DNA from: Gnetum montanum
Lineage: Eukaryota > Streptophyta > Gnetopsida > Gnetales > Gnetaceae
Assembly (NCBI GenBank): GCA_015680685.1
Contig: MNCI01006062.1
Location: 762,219-795,804 of the forward strand
Direction: 5' to 3'
DNA: 33,586 nt
How positions within the stretch are numbered: the first letter of the stretch is position 1; each line of letters begins with the position of its first letter. This document shows, one piece after another, positions 1 through 10,521 of the stretch. Below the pieces are notes generated by a model. The model was not told where the DNA came from. It searched no databases and saw nothing but the letters and a program-made list of their open reading frames with translations. Both the position numbers and the translations under genes were made by a program.

Positions 1-1869
1 AAAGTATTTCTAACAATAAAGAATTCCTTGCTTGTCAATTCATTCACTATTGGCACATTATCTCTTGCAATCTTCTATTCACTGTCTCTCATATGTGCAT
101 CATTATTTCCACCAATAATGTTGTGGTCTCCCGGATATGCATGCCTTTCCTTAAGGGCTCCATGCAAGGAATGATTTAGTTGATGATGTAGACAACCAAT
201 GATGTTGCTTTGAGGACAATACTCTAGTATACCTAATCCACCTCACAGCATGTTCCAAATGAGATTTAGAAAGACCTCTGGAATATCCACAAAAGATATG
301 GGCACGTAAAAGTTCCAACCTAGTGAATTTTGAAAAGCAAAATCATATGCTTGTTTCCCATGCTAAGTATCAGTCTAATTGATAATCTGGAGAATTAAAA
401 TTAGGGAGAATAAATGCAGCCCATCTCATCCAATCTTTTTTAGCGAGTGATAGGAATCAATACCTTCATCTTGCCATTTCAATAGTTCTATTGAAATATT
501 TTGAAGGTTTCAATCATCTCATATCTCTGTTTCATGAAATGGCCAAAATGTGCCAATAGTAACTACCGACGAGATAAGGTATCTAAAGCCTATATGTTAC
601 ACATTGCACACTAATCTGTAATTTTTTTGTGATTGCAATGGAAAGCATGGACTAGAAGTAAGACTATCTTCACCAAAGAAGAACTAGTGGCATCATGGGA
701 TGAGGATCCTTCATGATCATTGAATCTTCTCCCTCGCTCTTCAGCTACTAGAGGAGTCAGATGTTAGTTTTGGCTAGGTTATTCAATTCTATTATCATGA
801 ACACCTAATTTTTTAAAATATTGTAAATTTGTACACTTGGGCACTTAGAATCTATCTGTTCCATTTGAGTCAATTTGCATGTTAGTTAATAATCCCAGAC
901 CTTCCTAATATTTTGTAAGGGACTTGTTCCTTCTTTTGTTCACTCTAGGATGAGTTTTCATTCAGTTATGGGTGTAGGATGAAGTGTACTTTTGTTGGTA
1001 GCCTTGGTATTGTATATCCAATATTGGGGACCAAGAAGTGATGTTTGATATCTGATATTGCAGGATGTATGTCGACCTATAAATATAGTGCTTGGATGCA
1101 TGGTTTGGGAATAAGTCTAGTCATACTTGTAGCAAAGCTCTTAAAATTTTATCATTTGAGAGTTAGAATATTTTTCTAAGTGCCCACAGTAGGAGTTGAA
1201 AAGTGTATAGATCTTTATTTGAGCACTAATGTACCTAAGCACACTAGTGTAAATGACAATAAACACTAGCCTTTTGATCAAACCTTGTAGCACTTGGAAT
1301 AGATTAATGATTTATTTCTACATTTACCATTTTTATTAATTACACAATTAATTAATATAAGTAATAATTTAATCAATTAACTAATTAAGCTAAATAAATT
1401 AAACACATAAGTACAACTGCTTCGAGCATAACATACAATGCTTAACGCTTAGCAACCCAACATTGTTGTATGCATTTAGGATGTGTACAAAAAGTGGGAC
1501 CAGATGCTTATGTTAGGATAGTCAAGGTATTTATTAGTAATCAAATTAGTTAAATTGGTTAATAAATTGAGTTTCAACTTGTTATCAATCGTAGGTGAAT
1601 AAAATATAAAATAATAAAAATCATATGCCCTAGTTACACTTAACCATAGAACTAAGCTTCATAAGTGTTTGGGAAGACAATGATCATTACGATTAGATTT
1701 CACTTCCTAGAACTAGTGTACTTAGGAACTTAAGGTCTATAGAATTCAACCAAATTGCACGTAAACACTTGTAATTCGTATGGTTGGGCATAGGGTATAC
1801 TCACTGCTCATCAAGCTTTAACATGGTTTGGTTTTCTCTTGTTGTTCTAGTTGAGCAATCTTACTCTTC
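1..1869. other. Intergenic DNA, no gene recognised
   Basis: AT-rich sequence without a long open frame. A short plus-strand coding-like stretch near 639-712 reads as a tryptophan- and acid-rich peptide with no stop, but I cannot assign it. A TATA-like CTATAAATA lies near 1077-1086 with no gene visible downstream. The stretch is probably old transposon debris, which is inference from its neighbours rather than from a recognised domain. Confidence 0.5.
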
Positions 1870-3420
1870 AAAAAAGGAGATAGGACAAATCTTAATAATT
1901 ACCAATTGATTGAAATTAATTTAGTTTTCATTAAACTTTTGGATACTATATTGAAGAATAAAATTAGTTCATAGGCAGAAATGCAAGGTCTTTGTGCTTA
2001 GTCACAAGTTGGCTTGAGGAGGAATCATTCTACTATAGACCATCTAATAACTTTGCATTATTGTGTAGAGAAAGCAAAAAGGGCCAACCATACAACTTTT
2101 ATTTGTTTTATTGATTTCTTCAAGGCTTATGATTTTATTGTTGGAGATAGAATTTGGAAGAGATTGGATAACATTAATATTCCACAAGATCTTCTTTTTG
2201 TTGCTAAAAGAATCTATGATATGGTTAACATTTTTATTGAAGATAATCTTACTAGAGAAAGAATATTTATCAACAACTTAGTTGGAGTTAAACAAGGTTG
2301 TCCTTTGTCCCCTACTCTTCTTGTCATATTTATAGATGAATTAGAAGAATGGATGCAAAATGCCTCTAATCATGACATGTTAGTGAATGAATTATTTGTG
2401 AACATGCTTCTCTTTGTAGATGATGTGGCCTTGATTGCAAAATTAGCTACAAGATTAAATTATATGCTTCAAATTCTCTATGACTACTACAACCATTCTA
2501 GTATGAAAGTTAATATTGATAAGACTAAAATTCTAGTTTGTGATACTAGAAATAAAAATTACAATTTTTTCCTTAGAGAAAAAAGACTTGGTATATGTGA
2601 ATCTTATAAATATTTGGAGGTTGAATTTGCTAGTAATTATGGTTGGAATACCCTTGTTGTTGAAAGGGTTTCAAGTGTCATGCAAGCTCTATTTTCTTTA
2701 AGCAATAATTATAGTCGAAAACAAATTTTAGCATGGAAGATTAGAAGAAAACTTTTTCGTAGTTTTGTCCAACCTGTATTATTATGAGTGTGTTTTTTGG
2801 GACCTTCTCGTTCTATACATAATTGATAAAAATTAGAGCCTATTCAAAAATAGTTTCTTGTATGTGAATTTCAAGTGAAAATGCATACATCTTATGATAT
2901 CTTACTTTTAGAAGCAGCTTTGCTTCCTCTTGAAGGTGAAGCCTATTGTCAATTTATTACTTATACTCTTAAGTTAAGTCACATGGAGGGAGTTAATTAT
3001 GTTAAGGAGATAATTAATGCTACACAAGAAAATGGATGGTTGCATCAAATAAAATTATGACTTTACTCTTGGAATATTGTAATAGAGGATCTTCATTTAA
3101 ACAAAAGGCTCTTTCGGAAAACTATAAAGGAAGAAATCTTGGCTAAAGTTTAGTTGAACAAATCAAGGAAAAAGCATTTTTATTTACATTTTGTTAGATG
3201 AGGTTTGTTATCCAGTACTTAAAAGTATCTATTCTTAGATATTCCTATTCATTTAAAGAATCAAATTGCTACAGACATATCGTTGACTCAATTTACCAAG
3301 AGAAGAGTGTATTTGCAGATTGTACAAACAAAGCATAGAAGATGAAGAACATATTTTTCTTATTTTGCCCATCTTTCTCTCATATTCAATTGAATTATAT
3401 TGTTGTTTGTAGTTTTCTAA
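1870..3420 (+). mobile_element. Decayed non-L1-type LINE fragment (reverse transcriptase to C-terminal zinc-binding region)
   Basis: This is the 3' half of a non-LTR retrotransposon. Upstream of the long open stretch the frame already reads like the RT N-terminal region (a NNYQLIEINL-like segment near 1900, equivalent to the usual NYRPISLL block), broken by a TAG at 1999-2001. After the RT block, a short coherent frame at 2875-3060 and a fragment near 3293-3375 (LPREECICRLY then EDEEHIFLI) resemble the cysteine/histidine C-terminal motif of this LINE type, with its second cysteine changed to tyrosine. No 5' endonuclease part, poly(A) tail or target duplication was found, so both ends are approximate. 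It differs from the LINE at 4.2-9.6 kb in RT motif wording, so two LINE lineages are present. Confidence 0.75.
2005..3060 (+). pseudogene. LINE reverse transcriptase remnant
   Basis: The frame is open for 257 codons from about 2014 to 2787. It holds RT blocks in order: a RRNHSTIDHL segment (normally preceded by AGF), FIDFFKAYD with the first catalytic aspartate, GVKQGCPLSPTL, and FVDDVALIA carrying the catalytic DD pair in the usual F/Y-A-D-D position with alanine replaced by valine. A region ending VQPVLL follows. A stop at the end of that block appears to be a frameshift, because a neighbouring frame continues with ECVFWD. The 2875-3060 piece (SYDILLLEAALLPLE) matches the post-RT segment typical of these elements. 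The catalytic residues survive, but the fragment lacks a start, an endonuclease and a continuous frame, so it is not expected to be active. Confidence 0.78.
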
Positions 3421-4179
3421 TTACTTTCTTTCAAACTAACCTTTTCTGCTTGGGACATTTCACCGATGACGTTTTCAACTTTCTTTAAAAATATGTTGAA
3501 GCGTTGTAACCGTCAAACAAATCCTTTGTGATTTCTTAGATGTAATAAAAATTTCCAATTTCTAGTTTCATTAATAATGTCCAAATTATGAGAAAGACAA
3601 AGTATAGATTATGATAAGTAGCTCAACATCTTAGGCAAAAGGTTGCCCATTTGAACTTATATATCTTGAAGTATACTCAAATTATGTTAGATTTGAACTT
3701 GAAAATATGTGCCCTCTATTCATTAAGTTAAACATCAACTCAAATTTATATTTATCAAACCCTAGGATGGAAAGGAAAAATTCCAAGAACAAAAAAGGGA
3801 AACATCACACATCACACACAACAGAAAAGCTTATCAACTCAACAAACTAGGCCTCTTCTTAAAAATCTTGTTATGCATGTTGAATGGATATGCTTGGTTA
3901 TTTTATTTTTAAATGCATTTGGGATCCATTCAAATTGTCAGCTTGCATTTTCACAAAATGTGCAAAACCCACATCAAAGGCTGGTAAATAAACAATAATA
4001 CTAATATTACTACTAATGGTGATAATGTCTAACTCCTACTCCATTCAAATAATGGCACCTCATGTCATTCTTTCTTTTAATGAGATTTCACTGTGCGTGG
4101 ATCACATTGTCTATTGAATGTTTAGAAATAGTCAACGTTTATTGAATCATATCGAATAAGAAATGAACTTTTCTATTAC
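3421..4179. other. Intergenic DNA, nothing recognised
   Basis: AT-rich sequence between two LINE remnants. No coding frame, repeat unit or RNA gene could be supported by eye. A short CA-rich patch (repeated ACATCACAC) lies near 3802-3825. Confidence 0.45.
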
Positions 4180-5021
4180 AATATCCCTCTTCTAAGCTCT
4201 CAGTAACTGTTAGTGCTCTTTGTTTCTGTTTGGCGCTGCTATGCTGTTGAGCGCTCCTATGCTTTACATCCCATGGTGCCACTGTCGCTTGTCACTTGCC
4301 CAATGTTTGATGAGGAGTGGGGCAGCTTTGCCTTTGCCTACTTGCCCTAGTCATGATTTCTAGTGATTTTTCTGGGTTTTGCTTGGCCATTTTTCTCTTT
4401 CAGTTGTGTTGTCCTAGGCCTTTATATTCTGGGCCTAATTGCAGTGGGTATAGGCTGCACCACCTCTCTCTATGATTATTGTGGTAGCTCCCTATGGTTT
4501 TCTTTGTTGTGATCCAGTGGTAGTTTGGGGCTGTAGCTGGGCATCTCTGTGTTGTTGCTATGAAGAGGCAGTATAGGGCTTTGCTGTGCTACCTTGGTAG
4601 TGCAGGGTTTTCTTATAACGGTGGGATTTTTTAACAGTTGGGGTTTCCTTTGTGGTTGCGGTTGTGGTGTTGTTGTTCTTGCCATTGTTGCACTTGCTTC
4701 ATGGATCGGTGTGTCGCAATGGAAAATTCGTTAGGTTCTGCTCTTCCTTAGGGAATTTCCTCTACCTCACCTCAAATTGGCTTCCTTCTACCTGATGATA
4801 TTTTTTAAGCAGTTTCCAAAGATTTCACAACACATTTTATTTTTTTTAAAATTGTGTGATTTTTACCAAGATCTTCAAGTATTAACACTCAAGTCCAAAG
4901 CCTCCATCAGCCCCAAGGCATTTAGGTTTCTCATGCCTAATACTATGCTTGAAACTTCACTTTGGTAGAACTATTCAATGCCTCTCAGGTTAAGAAGGCT
5001 CTCTCTCTAAAAATTTTTCCA

Positions 5022-5720
5022 ACATGGAATGCAACCCTAATAGCACGTGCCTAGAGATTTGATTTTAATGTTAATGACCCAGCCTTTAACACAATTTCCT
5101 GTTACATGAAATTACCCAATCTTTCACTTATTCGCTGGTATTGTATTGAACTTGACATAACTTTTCGAAAGACCTCATTAACCCTTGCTGGTGGTGGTAA
5201 ACTCTTCACCCAAAAAGTAGACTATTTTTACCTTCCAAACTCATGTAGCTACTATCATAGGGCCAACCATCATATATCAGTGTGTTCCTTCCTAGCCAAG
5301 AAGTAATGACCCATAGCATCTCAACAAACCTATTCCCCAATCACACCATTGTACCCACTTTTAGAATCCTTCAAGTTCAAATATCCTTCCTCAACAGCTC
5401 CACAATCCTTCTCTTAGTCTAGCCCCTCCAAGCTATAAAAACCACAATTAGGTACTCACACCTCAGCCCAGGTCATCCCCTCAAAGGTAGTCATGGACTC
5501 CATTTTGATTGAGGAGTTTGTGGCAGGCAGTGGAAGGAAACGAGTCAAAGCTTTCTTTTGTTCTACTCCACCCTCCACCTCCTCTCCACTAAATACTTTT
5601 GTGGTCCTTGTCTTTACCAACAACTCCTTTGCCCTCCTGTCAAGAACAATGGAAGTCGATCCTTTAACTTCTGCACCTTTTGTTAACCTCTTAATTGAAA
5701 CATCCCTCGCTTCCCCATGA
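5022..5720 (+). pseudogene. LINE ORF1 remnant (RNA-binding, degenerate CCHC knuckle)
   Basis: One frame runs from about 5022 to the TGA at 5718-5720 with several stops. The best part (5106-5306) reads FTQKVDYFYLP followed by CSYYHRANHHISVC, which matches the FTQKxDYENIPxxC-x2-C-x4-H-x4-C signature at the end of plant LINE ORF1 proteins, except that the second cysteine is tyrosine. Spacing to the histidine and last cysteine is exact. The same frame continues to 5720, with an open stretch from 5493. Its terminal TGA overlaps the ORF2 ATG as ATGA. ORF1 proteins coat LINE RNA in the ribonucleoprotein particle. The N-terminal part further upstream is too decayed to place. Confidence 0.65.
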
Positions 5721-8700
5721 ACCTCCTTTCATGGAACATTTGAGGCTTTACTGGTAGGCTTCGACGAAAGCAAGCAAGAAAATTTATTTCTAGTCTTAAT
5801 ATAGCCTTTGATTTCATTCTCCTTTAAGAAATTAAGGTTTTAGCTAATCTTTTATCCTTTTCTTCCCATTGGTTTCTTCCTCACTCCTCAATTCTAACAA
5901 TGTCCCACGCAAGTGGGAAAGGAGATGCTACCATCCTCCTCTTACCCTACTAGAAAAATAAAATCCTTCAAAGTGGTTTTGATTTTGGACATAAAGTTTC
6001 TTGGGTCACCTTCTCCTCCTTGCACGACCCTTTTGAAATTTGCTCGATATATGCCCCAAACAACTCCACAGAACAGGCTCTCCTTTGGCAAGAACTTGCA
6101 AATTCTCTTCCCCCAATGCCTTGGCTATTCAGAGGTGATTTTAATATGGTTGAATTTCCTCAAGATAAGCTCGGAGGGGTGTTTTTTCAACTATCCAATT
6201 TTGAGTATTAGACCTGGTCCACCTTCATGAAAAGGTTCTATCTTTCTGATGGAGAGGACGCCTCTGTGTGTGTTCCCCTCCATAGATTTACTTGGAGCAA
6301 TCTCCATCTTGGGCAAGCTTGCATCTATAGCATGTTAGATAGGTTCTATTTTTCCACCCTTTCTTTCTGGCAAGCCTTCTCTGCTACTATGGTTCATCAC
6401 CATGCTACCTTATCAGACCATATTCCTATCTTTATATCTATCTAGATTCACAGTAGCCCTAATAGACAAAAATTCCATCTTTTCCATCTACACAACAACT
6501 ATTTTTCTTCCCCTTCTGCCCAACTTCTTCTATCCAACATTTGGAATGCTAAACCTAGGCCCCTAAATCAAGTGGGTTGGATTCATTGGTAGCATCATGC
6601 TTCATGTTGAGTGTGGAACTTTGCTTGTTAGTATGGTAAGGCAATGGCTACTCAGGCCAGATAAGAATACAACAACATTCACCTCACTATTGAACATCTC
6701 ACTAATAGACTAGCTTAAGATCCTTTCAATACTCTAGTTCAAGAGGAGCTAGCTAGAGCCCGATTAGCCTTTCAACATTGGGATGTGTACCGAGCACAAA
6801 GTGCCTTAACTAAATGTTGATTCACTTGGTTAAATATTCAAGATGAACACTATAAGGAATTTTTTAAGTATCTCAATATTGCTTCCCCTTCACATTCTAT
6901 AAACAAAATCTCTAGTGCTGGTACCACCATTACTGACCACAATAGTATCCTCTCTTTTCTTAAGAACCATTATAAAACCCTTTTTGCAGCTACCCCAATG
7001 GACATCTCTTCATTTGAGGTTGCCACCCCCAATTATCCTTACCTTATCAATTTCACTATGTTGCAAAGTCTTCATGTTGATATCACTATGGTGGAGCTAC
7101 AGGTGGCCTGTTCCAAGTTAAGTCGTGGGAAGGCTCCTGGTTATGATGGTTTCCCTATGGAATTTTTTCAAACTCATTGGGATTTGGTGGGAAATGATCT
7201 TCTGCAGGTCATTAATGAGGCTATCCTAACTGGTTCCCTCGGGCCCAATCTAAATCAAGGGGTTATTCGTATCCTCCCTAAGTTCAGGGATCTTACTAAT
7301 ATCTCCAACTAGCGTCCCATAACTCTTCTCAGTGTGGTGTATAAAATTTGGGCCAAGTTCTTAGCCTTACGGCTGAAAAAAATAATTGGCCAAATCATAT
7401 CTCCCCAACAAATAGGATTTTTTCCTAGTAGATATATTTTAGACAATGTGGTTACAGCTTGGGAAGGCCTCAAGTGGGTGGAGGATGATGGACAAGATAT
7501 TCTCTAGTGAAGCTTGATTACGCTAAGGCCTATGACAACATAAAGTGGGACTTTATCTTGCAGACCATGACCAAACTTGGTTTTGAACCTAAGTTCTTGC
7601 ATATGGTGAAATGCTTATTCTCAGATGCTATCACAAGAATCACCACTACCTATGGCATTACCTCTCCCTTTCCTATACATAGGTTAGTGGGGCAAGGTTG
7701 TCCTCTCGCCCCCTATCTCTTTATCATCATAGCTGACTTTCTTTGTCATCATATAAACCAAGACATTCAAATAAAAGTTCTCACTGGGGTCCTCCTTTCT
7801 TCCTCTCAACAACAGCTTCTCAATATGCACTTCATTGACGACTCTTTTTTTCTTGTTCAAAACACAGCTGCCAATTTGCACCACCTCTTATCAAGGGTGG
7901 AGCAATATTGCACACTCTCAGGCTCCACTATAAATTGGAATAAATCCTCTGTCTATAGCTTTACTGGAAATTACAAACATGTGACAAACTATAATTGGAA
8001 GCAGCTTCAGGATCAAGACATCATTAAGATTCTAGGAATCCCCTTCCGTTTTAGAGGTTCAACCTCTATTCTTTGAGAGTAGGTTATTTATCAGATTCAA
8101 AAGAAACTTGCCAAATGGAAGATTAAACCCCTCACACTTGCGGGTAAATACCTCATATGTAAGTCCATATGTGCGTCAACCCATGTGTATTACTCTTCGT
8201 GTTGGGCCCCCTCCCAAGCTGCCTACCAGAAGCTAGAATAATTATTTTGTGACTTCATGTGGTCCTCCAAAGATTCTCAGAAAGGATTCCATCGAGTCGC
8301 TTGGAATATTGTTACTCTCCCCAAGGATAACGATGGCTTAGGTCTTTTGAATTCCTTTAAGCAGGGAATTACCTTGGTTGCTATGTGGTTGGTATAGCAT
8401 TTAGATGCCTCAGATATTATTGGGACCCTCCTCCAATTAAGGCTTCATCAAGCATTTCCTAAAAACAAGCCCTTTTGGAAAGGTATCCATTTTGTCAGTT
8501 GGATCCTTTCCCCCCTCACCATCATTCTTCCTAGATCTCATGTTTTCAAAAGCATTTGGAGGGCTTGACAAATTCTTCACAGTTACATTGACTGGACTCA
8601 TGTCAAGATCAACCCTACTATCCTCTCTAAATTGTGTTTGTGGTGGTTACCTTTGTCGCCCGCTCCCCTTGCCATCACAAGTGCTAAGGTTTCTACCTCT

Positions 8701-9230
8701 TGGTATTGCTATCACAAGGGGGTTATTTCTCTGAATTGTCTTAGGTTGGTTAGTTATTGGATTTTAGAGGTCAAGTTTAATACTTTGTATGGGGAGTGGG
8801 AAGCAATGAACCATTGCCTAGTCAAGATTTGCTCCTTTCTCCATGGTCATTGGCAACTAGATGTCACAGTGCAAAGCCCTTTTCATGGCCTTCAATGGAT
8901 TAATGGAGTTAAACTCCTACCTTACGGACCATCTATTCCCTTTCACCTTATGCAAGACCCATCCAAGGTCATTCAATGCTGTAATAAGTCTTGGCACAAA
9001 CAAGAGTCAGAAAAATTCTGGATCCCCTTCTTCCAACATATTTGGAAACTACCAACCCTCCCCAAAATTAAGCAATTCCTCTAGTGTCTCCTCCACCATG
9101 GTTTACCAATTGGTAAACGTTTAGAATATTTGGGGATTCCCAATCCCAATTGCCCTATCTGTGGTGGATGTCTACGTGTTTTGGCATTGTCCCTTTGCTT
9201 AGCATGTGTGGGAGTGGGCTGCCAAAGTTT
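5717..9230 (+). pseudogene. LINE ORF2 remnant: endonuclease, reverse transcriptase, zf-RVT
   Basis: The start ATG at 5717 opens with MNLLSWNI, the classic beginning of a plant LINE endonuclease; the expected arginine codon that follows is TGA. Endonuclease signatures continue with IYAPNN (near 6045), GDFNMV (near 6137) and the catalytic LSDHIPI (near 6410). The RT follows with KAPGYDGFPMEFF (7130), RPITLL after a TAG, QQIGFFPSRYILDN (7410), KLDYAKAYD (7510), GQGCPLAPYLF (7691) and FIDD (7834, normally FADD). A zf-RVT-like end reads WKLPTLPKIKQFL, then CPICGG. The frame is constant from 5717 to about 7503, shifts once by a missing base near 7504, then stays constant to the end. By eye there are 18 in-frame stops: 9 TAG, 5 TGA and 4 TAA. 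In life this protein nicks the target and copies LINE RNA in place. Confidence 0.85.
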
Positions 9231-9600
9231 TTCCATCATGCAAGCTATCTTAAGATGATGCCATATTCGACCTTTTGACCATTACTTCTGCTAATTTCAA
9301 TTTTCTGTGGAAAGTTATTAGGCCTATTATTTTATATTATATTTGGAAGTGTAGATGCAATGTTATTTTTTAAAGGACAGGTTGAAGAAGTTGTAGATCT
9401 TTCAATTTGGATAGTCATCAGTTGGTTCATCTTTGTAGCCTTGAAAAGACCCATGTGTTCTAGCATCACTCATCATCAACAATCTCTGTAAGAAAGCTTC
9501 CCTTCTTTCACTTGTGTGGAGTCACCATTTGGAACTCTCTTTGTTCTTTATTAAGAGCTCTCCGCCTCATCCAAATTTATGCCATTCTCTCATGTAACGA

Positions 9601-9999
9601 ATCACTTTGAGTTGACATTTGGTAGTGACCCCATTCTTCCTTTAGTATTTGTTTATTTATAAGGCTGTTCGGAGTCTCTTTCACAGTTATCTCAGTTCCG
9701 AAGTCTCATTCACAGTTATTGAGAGATGTGGTTACTGTAACTTTTACTCTTTTAATATTAATAAAACTTCTTTTCGGGCACTACCGCTAATAAAGGAAGA
9801 GATGGTATATGAAGAAGTAGAGAAGGAAAGACGACACAGCGCATATGGCTAAACAGGGAAACAAATCGTTCCCTTGTATTAAATATCGCCGTGATAATCG
9901 CATTCGCTTACAAAAACTACTAACTAATAGTCAAAGGAGATGGGTAAACTCGGACTCGATCTGACCTCATACTTTCTTGCGCAGCTTCGACCACATCAT
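9601..9999. other. Presumed upstream region of the DUF1218 gene
   Basis: Sequence between the LINE tail and the gene's putative core promoter. Base composition becomes less AT-rich toward the gene. A short open frame at 9649-9852 has no recognisable homology and is probably chance. I see no further repeat here. Confidence 0.4.
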
Positions 10000-10011
10000 G
10001 ATAAAATAAAA
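10000..10011 (+). promoter_or_regulatory. Possible TATA box of the DUF1218 gene
   Basis: ATAAAATAAAA lies in otherwise mixed-composition DNA and would place transcription start near 10030-10045, about 480 bp before the coding start. The downstream leader is pyrimidine-rich (CTGCCTCATTTCCCTTCG), as plant 5' UTRs often are. The assignment is positional inference only. Confidence 0.35.
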
Positions 10012-10175
10012 TCATTTCAGTTCTGCTGCCTCATTTCCCTTCGTTCACGCCTCTGCCATTGCCGTTAAGCAAACAAACGAAGCCGAGCGCTGCAATTTGC
10101 ATTTTTCAACCACCATTTCTGGTGGAATTCAATTCTTTTTCTGTCGTTGTTGTTGATGATTGTTTCACAGGGAAG

Positions 10176-10390
10176 GTAAGGCCAGAAAAACTCTGTAAAC
10201 GTTTTATGAAACTGGCCGCCATGATTTGTTTGTCTGTTGATTTGTTTGTTTCATGTTGTTCGAAGGTCACAATCGTTTACCTACCAACATTGCTTCGGTT
10301 TTTGTTTTCTTGCCAATGATATGTTTGTTTCGGTTAGAGAGCAGAGCCGAAGCTTGAAATTTTGCCAATTGAATGCTGTTGCGTATGCAG
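10176..10390 (+). other. Possible intron in the 5' UTR
   Basis: A strong donor-like AAG/GTAAGG at 10175/10176 and an acceptor-like TATGCAG/GT ending at 10390 bound a T-rich 215-bp segment in the leader. The segment lies entirely before the coding ATG, so it does not change the protein. Leader introns are common in plants, but nothing beyond the splice-site matches supports this one. Confidence 0.35.
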
Positions 10391-10521
10391 GTAAAGGCGC
10401 CGTTATATTGCGTTGCGTTGTGAGGCACTGCGCAAGCCGTTGGTGTTTTGGCAGCGAATTTGATAAAAATTTAGGAGATCTGGTGGATTTGTTATTGGAT
10501 CCAAGTTTTAGATCTGCAGAG

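Larger units (their letters stand above)
4180..9600 (+). mobile_element. Nearly full-length, inactive L1-type LINE
   Basis: The order is the standard plant L1 layout: a GC-richer leader without convincing ORFs (about 4180-4750), an ORF1 remnant with a zinc-knuckle relic, then ORF2 with an AP-type endonuclease, a reverse transcriptase and a C-terminal zinc-binding domain. All lie on the plus strand. The 5' limit is estimated from a change in base composition and the 3' limit from the end of recognisable ORF2 translation plus tail; I found no clear poly(A) tail or target site duplication. The element ends roughly 400 bp before the putative promoter of the DUF1218 gene. Eighteen in-frame stops and one net frameshift in ORF2 show it is dead. 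Confidence 0.8.

Noticed and set aside
1077-1086. TATA-like CTATAAATA
   Set aside because: No gene or LTR boundary could be tied to it; such strings are frequent in AT-rich DNA.
4476-4685. Minus-strand 69-codon Pro/Gln-rich frame
   Set aside because: It lies antisense in the GC-richer LINE leader, has low complexity and lacks family resemblance; probably chance.
7684-7884. Minus-strand 66-codon frame
   Set aside because: Antisense to clear reverse transcriptase motifs of the LINE.
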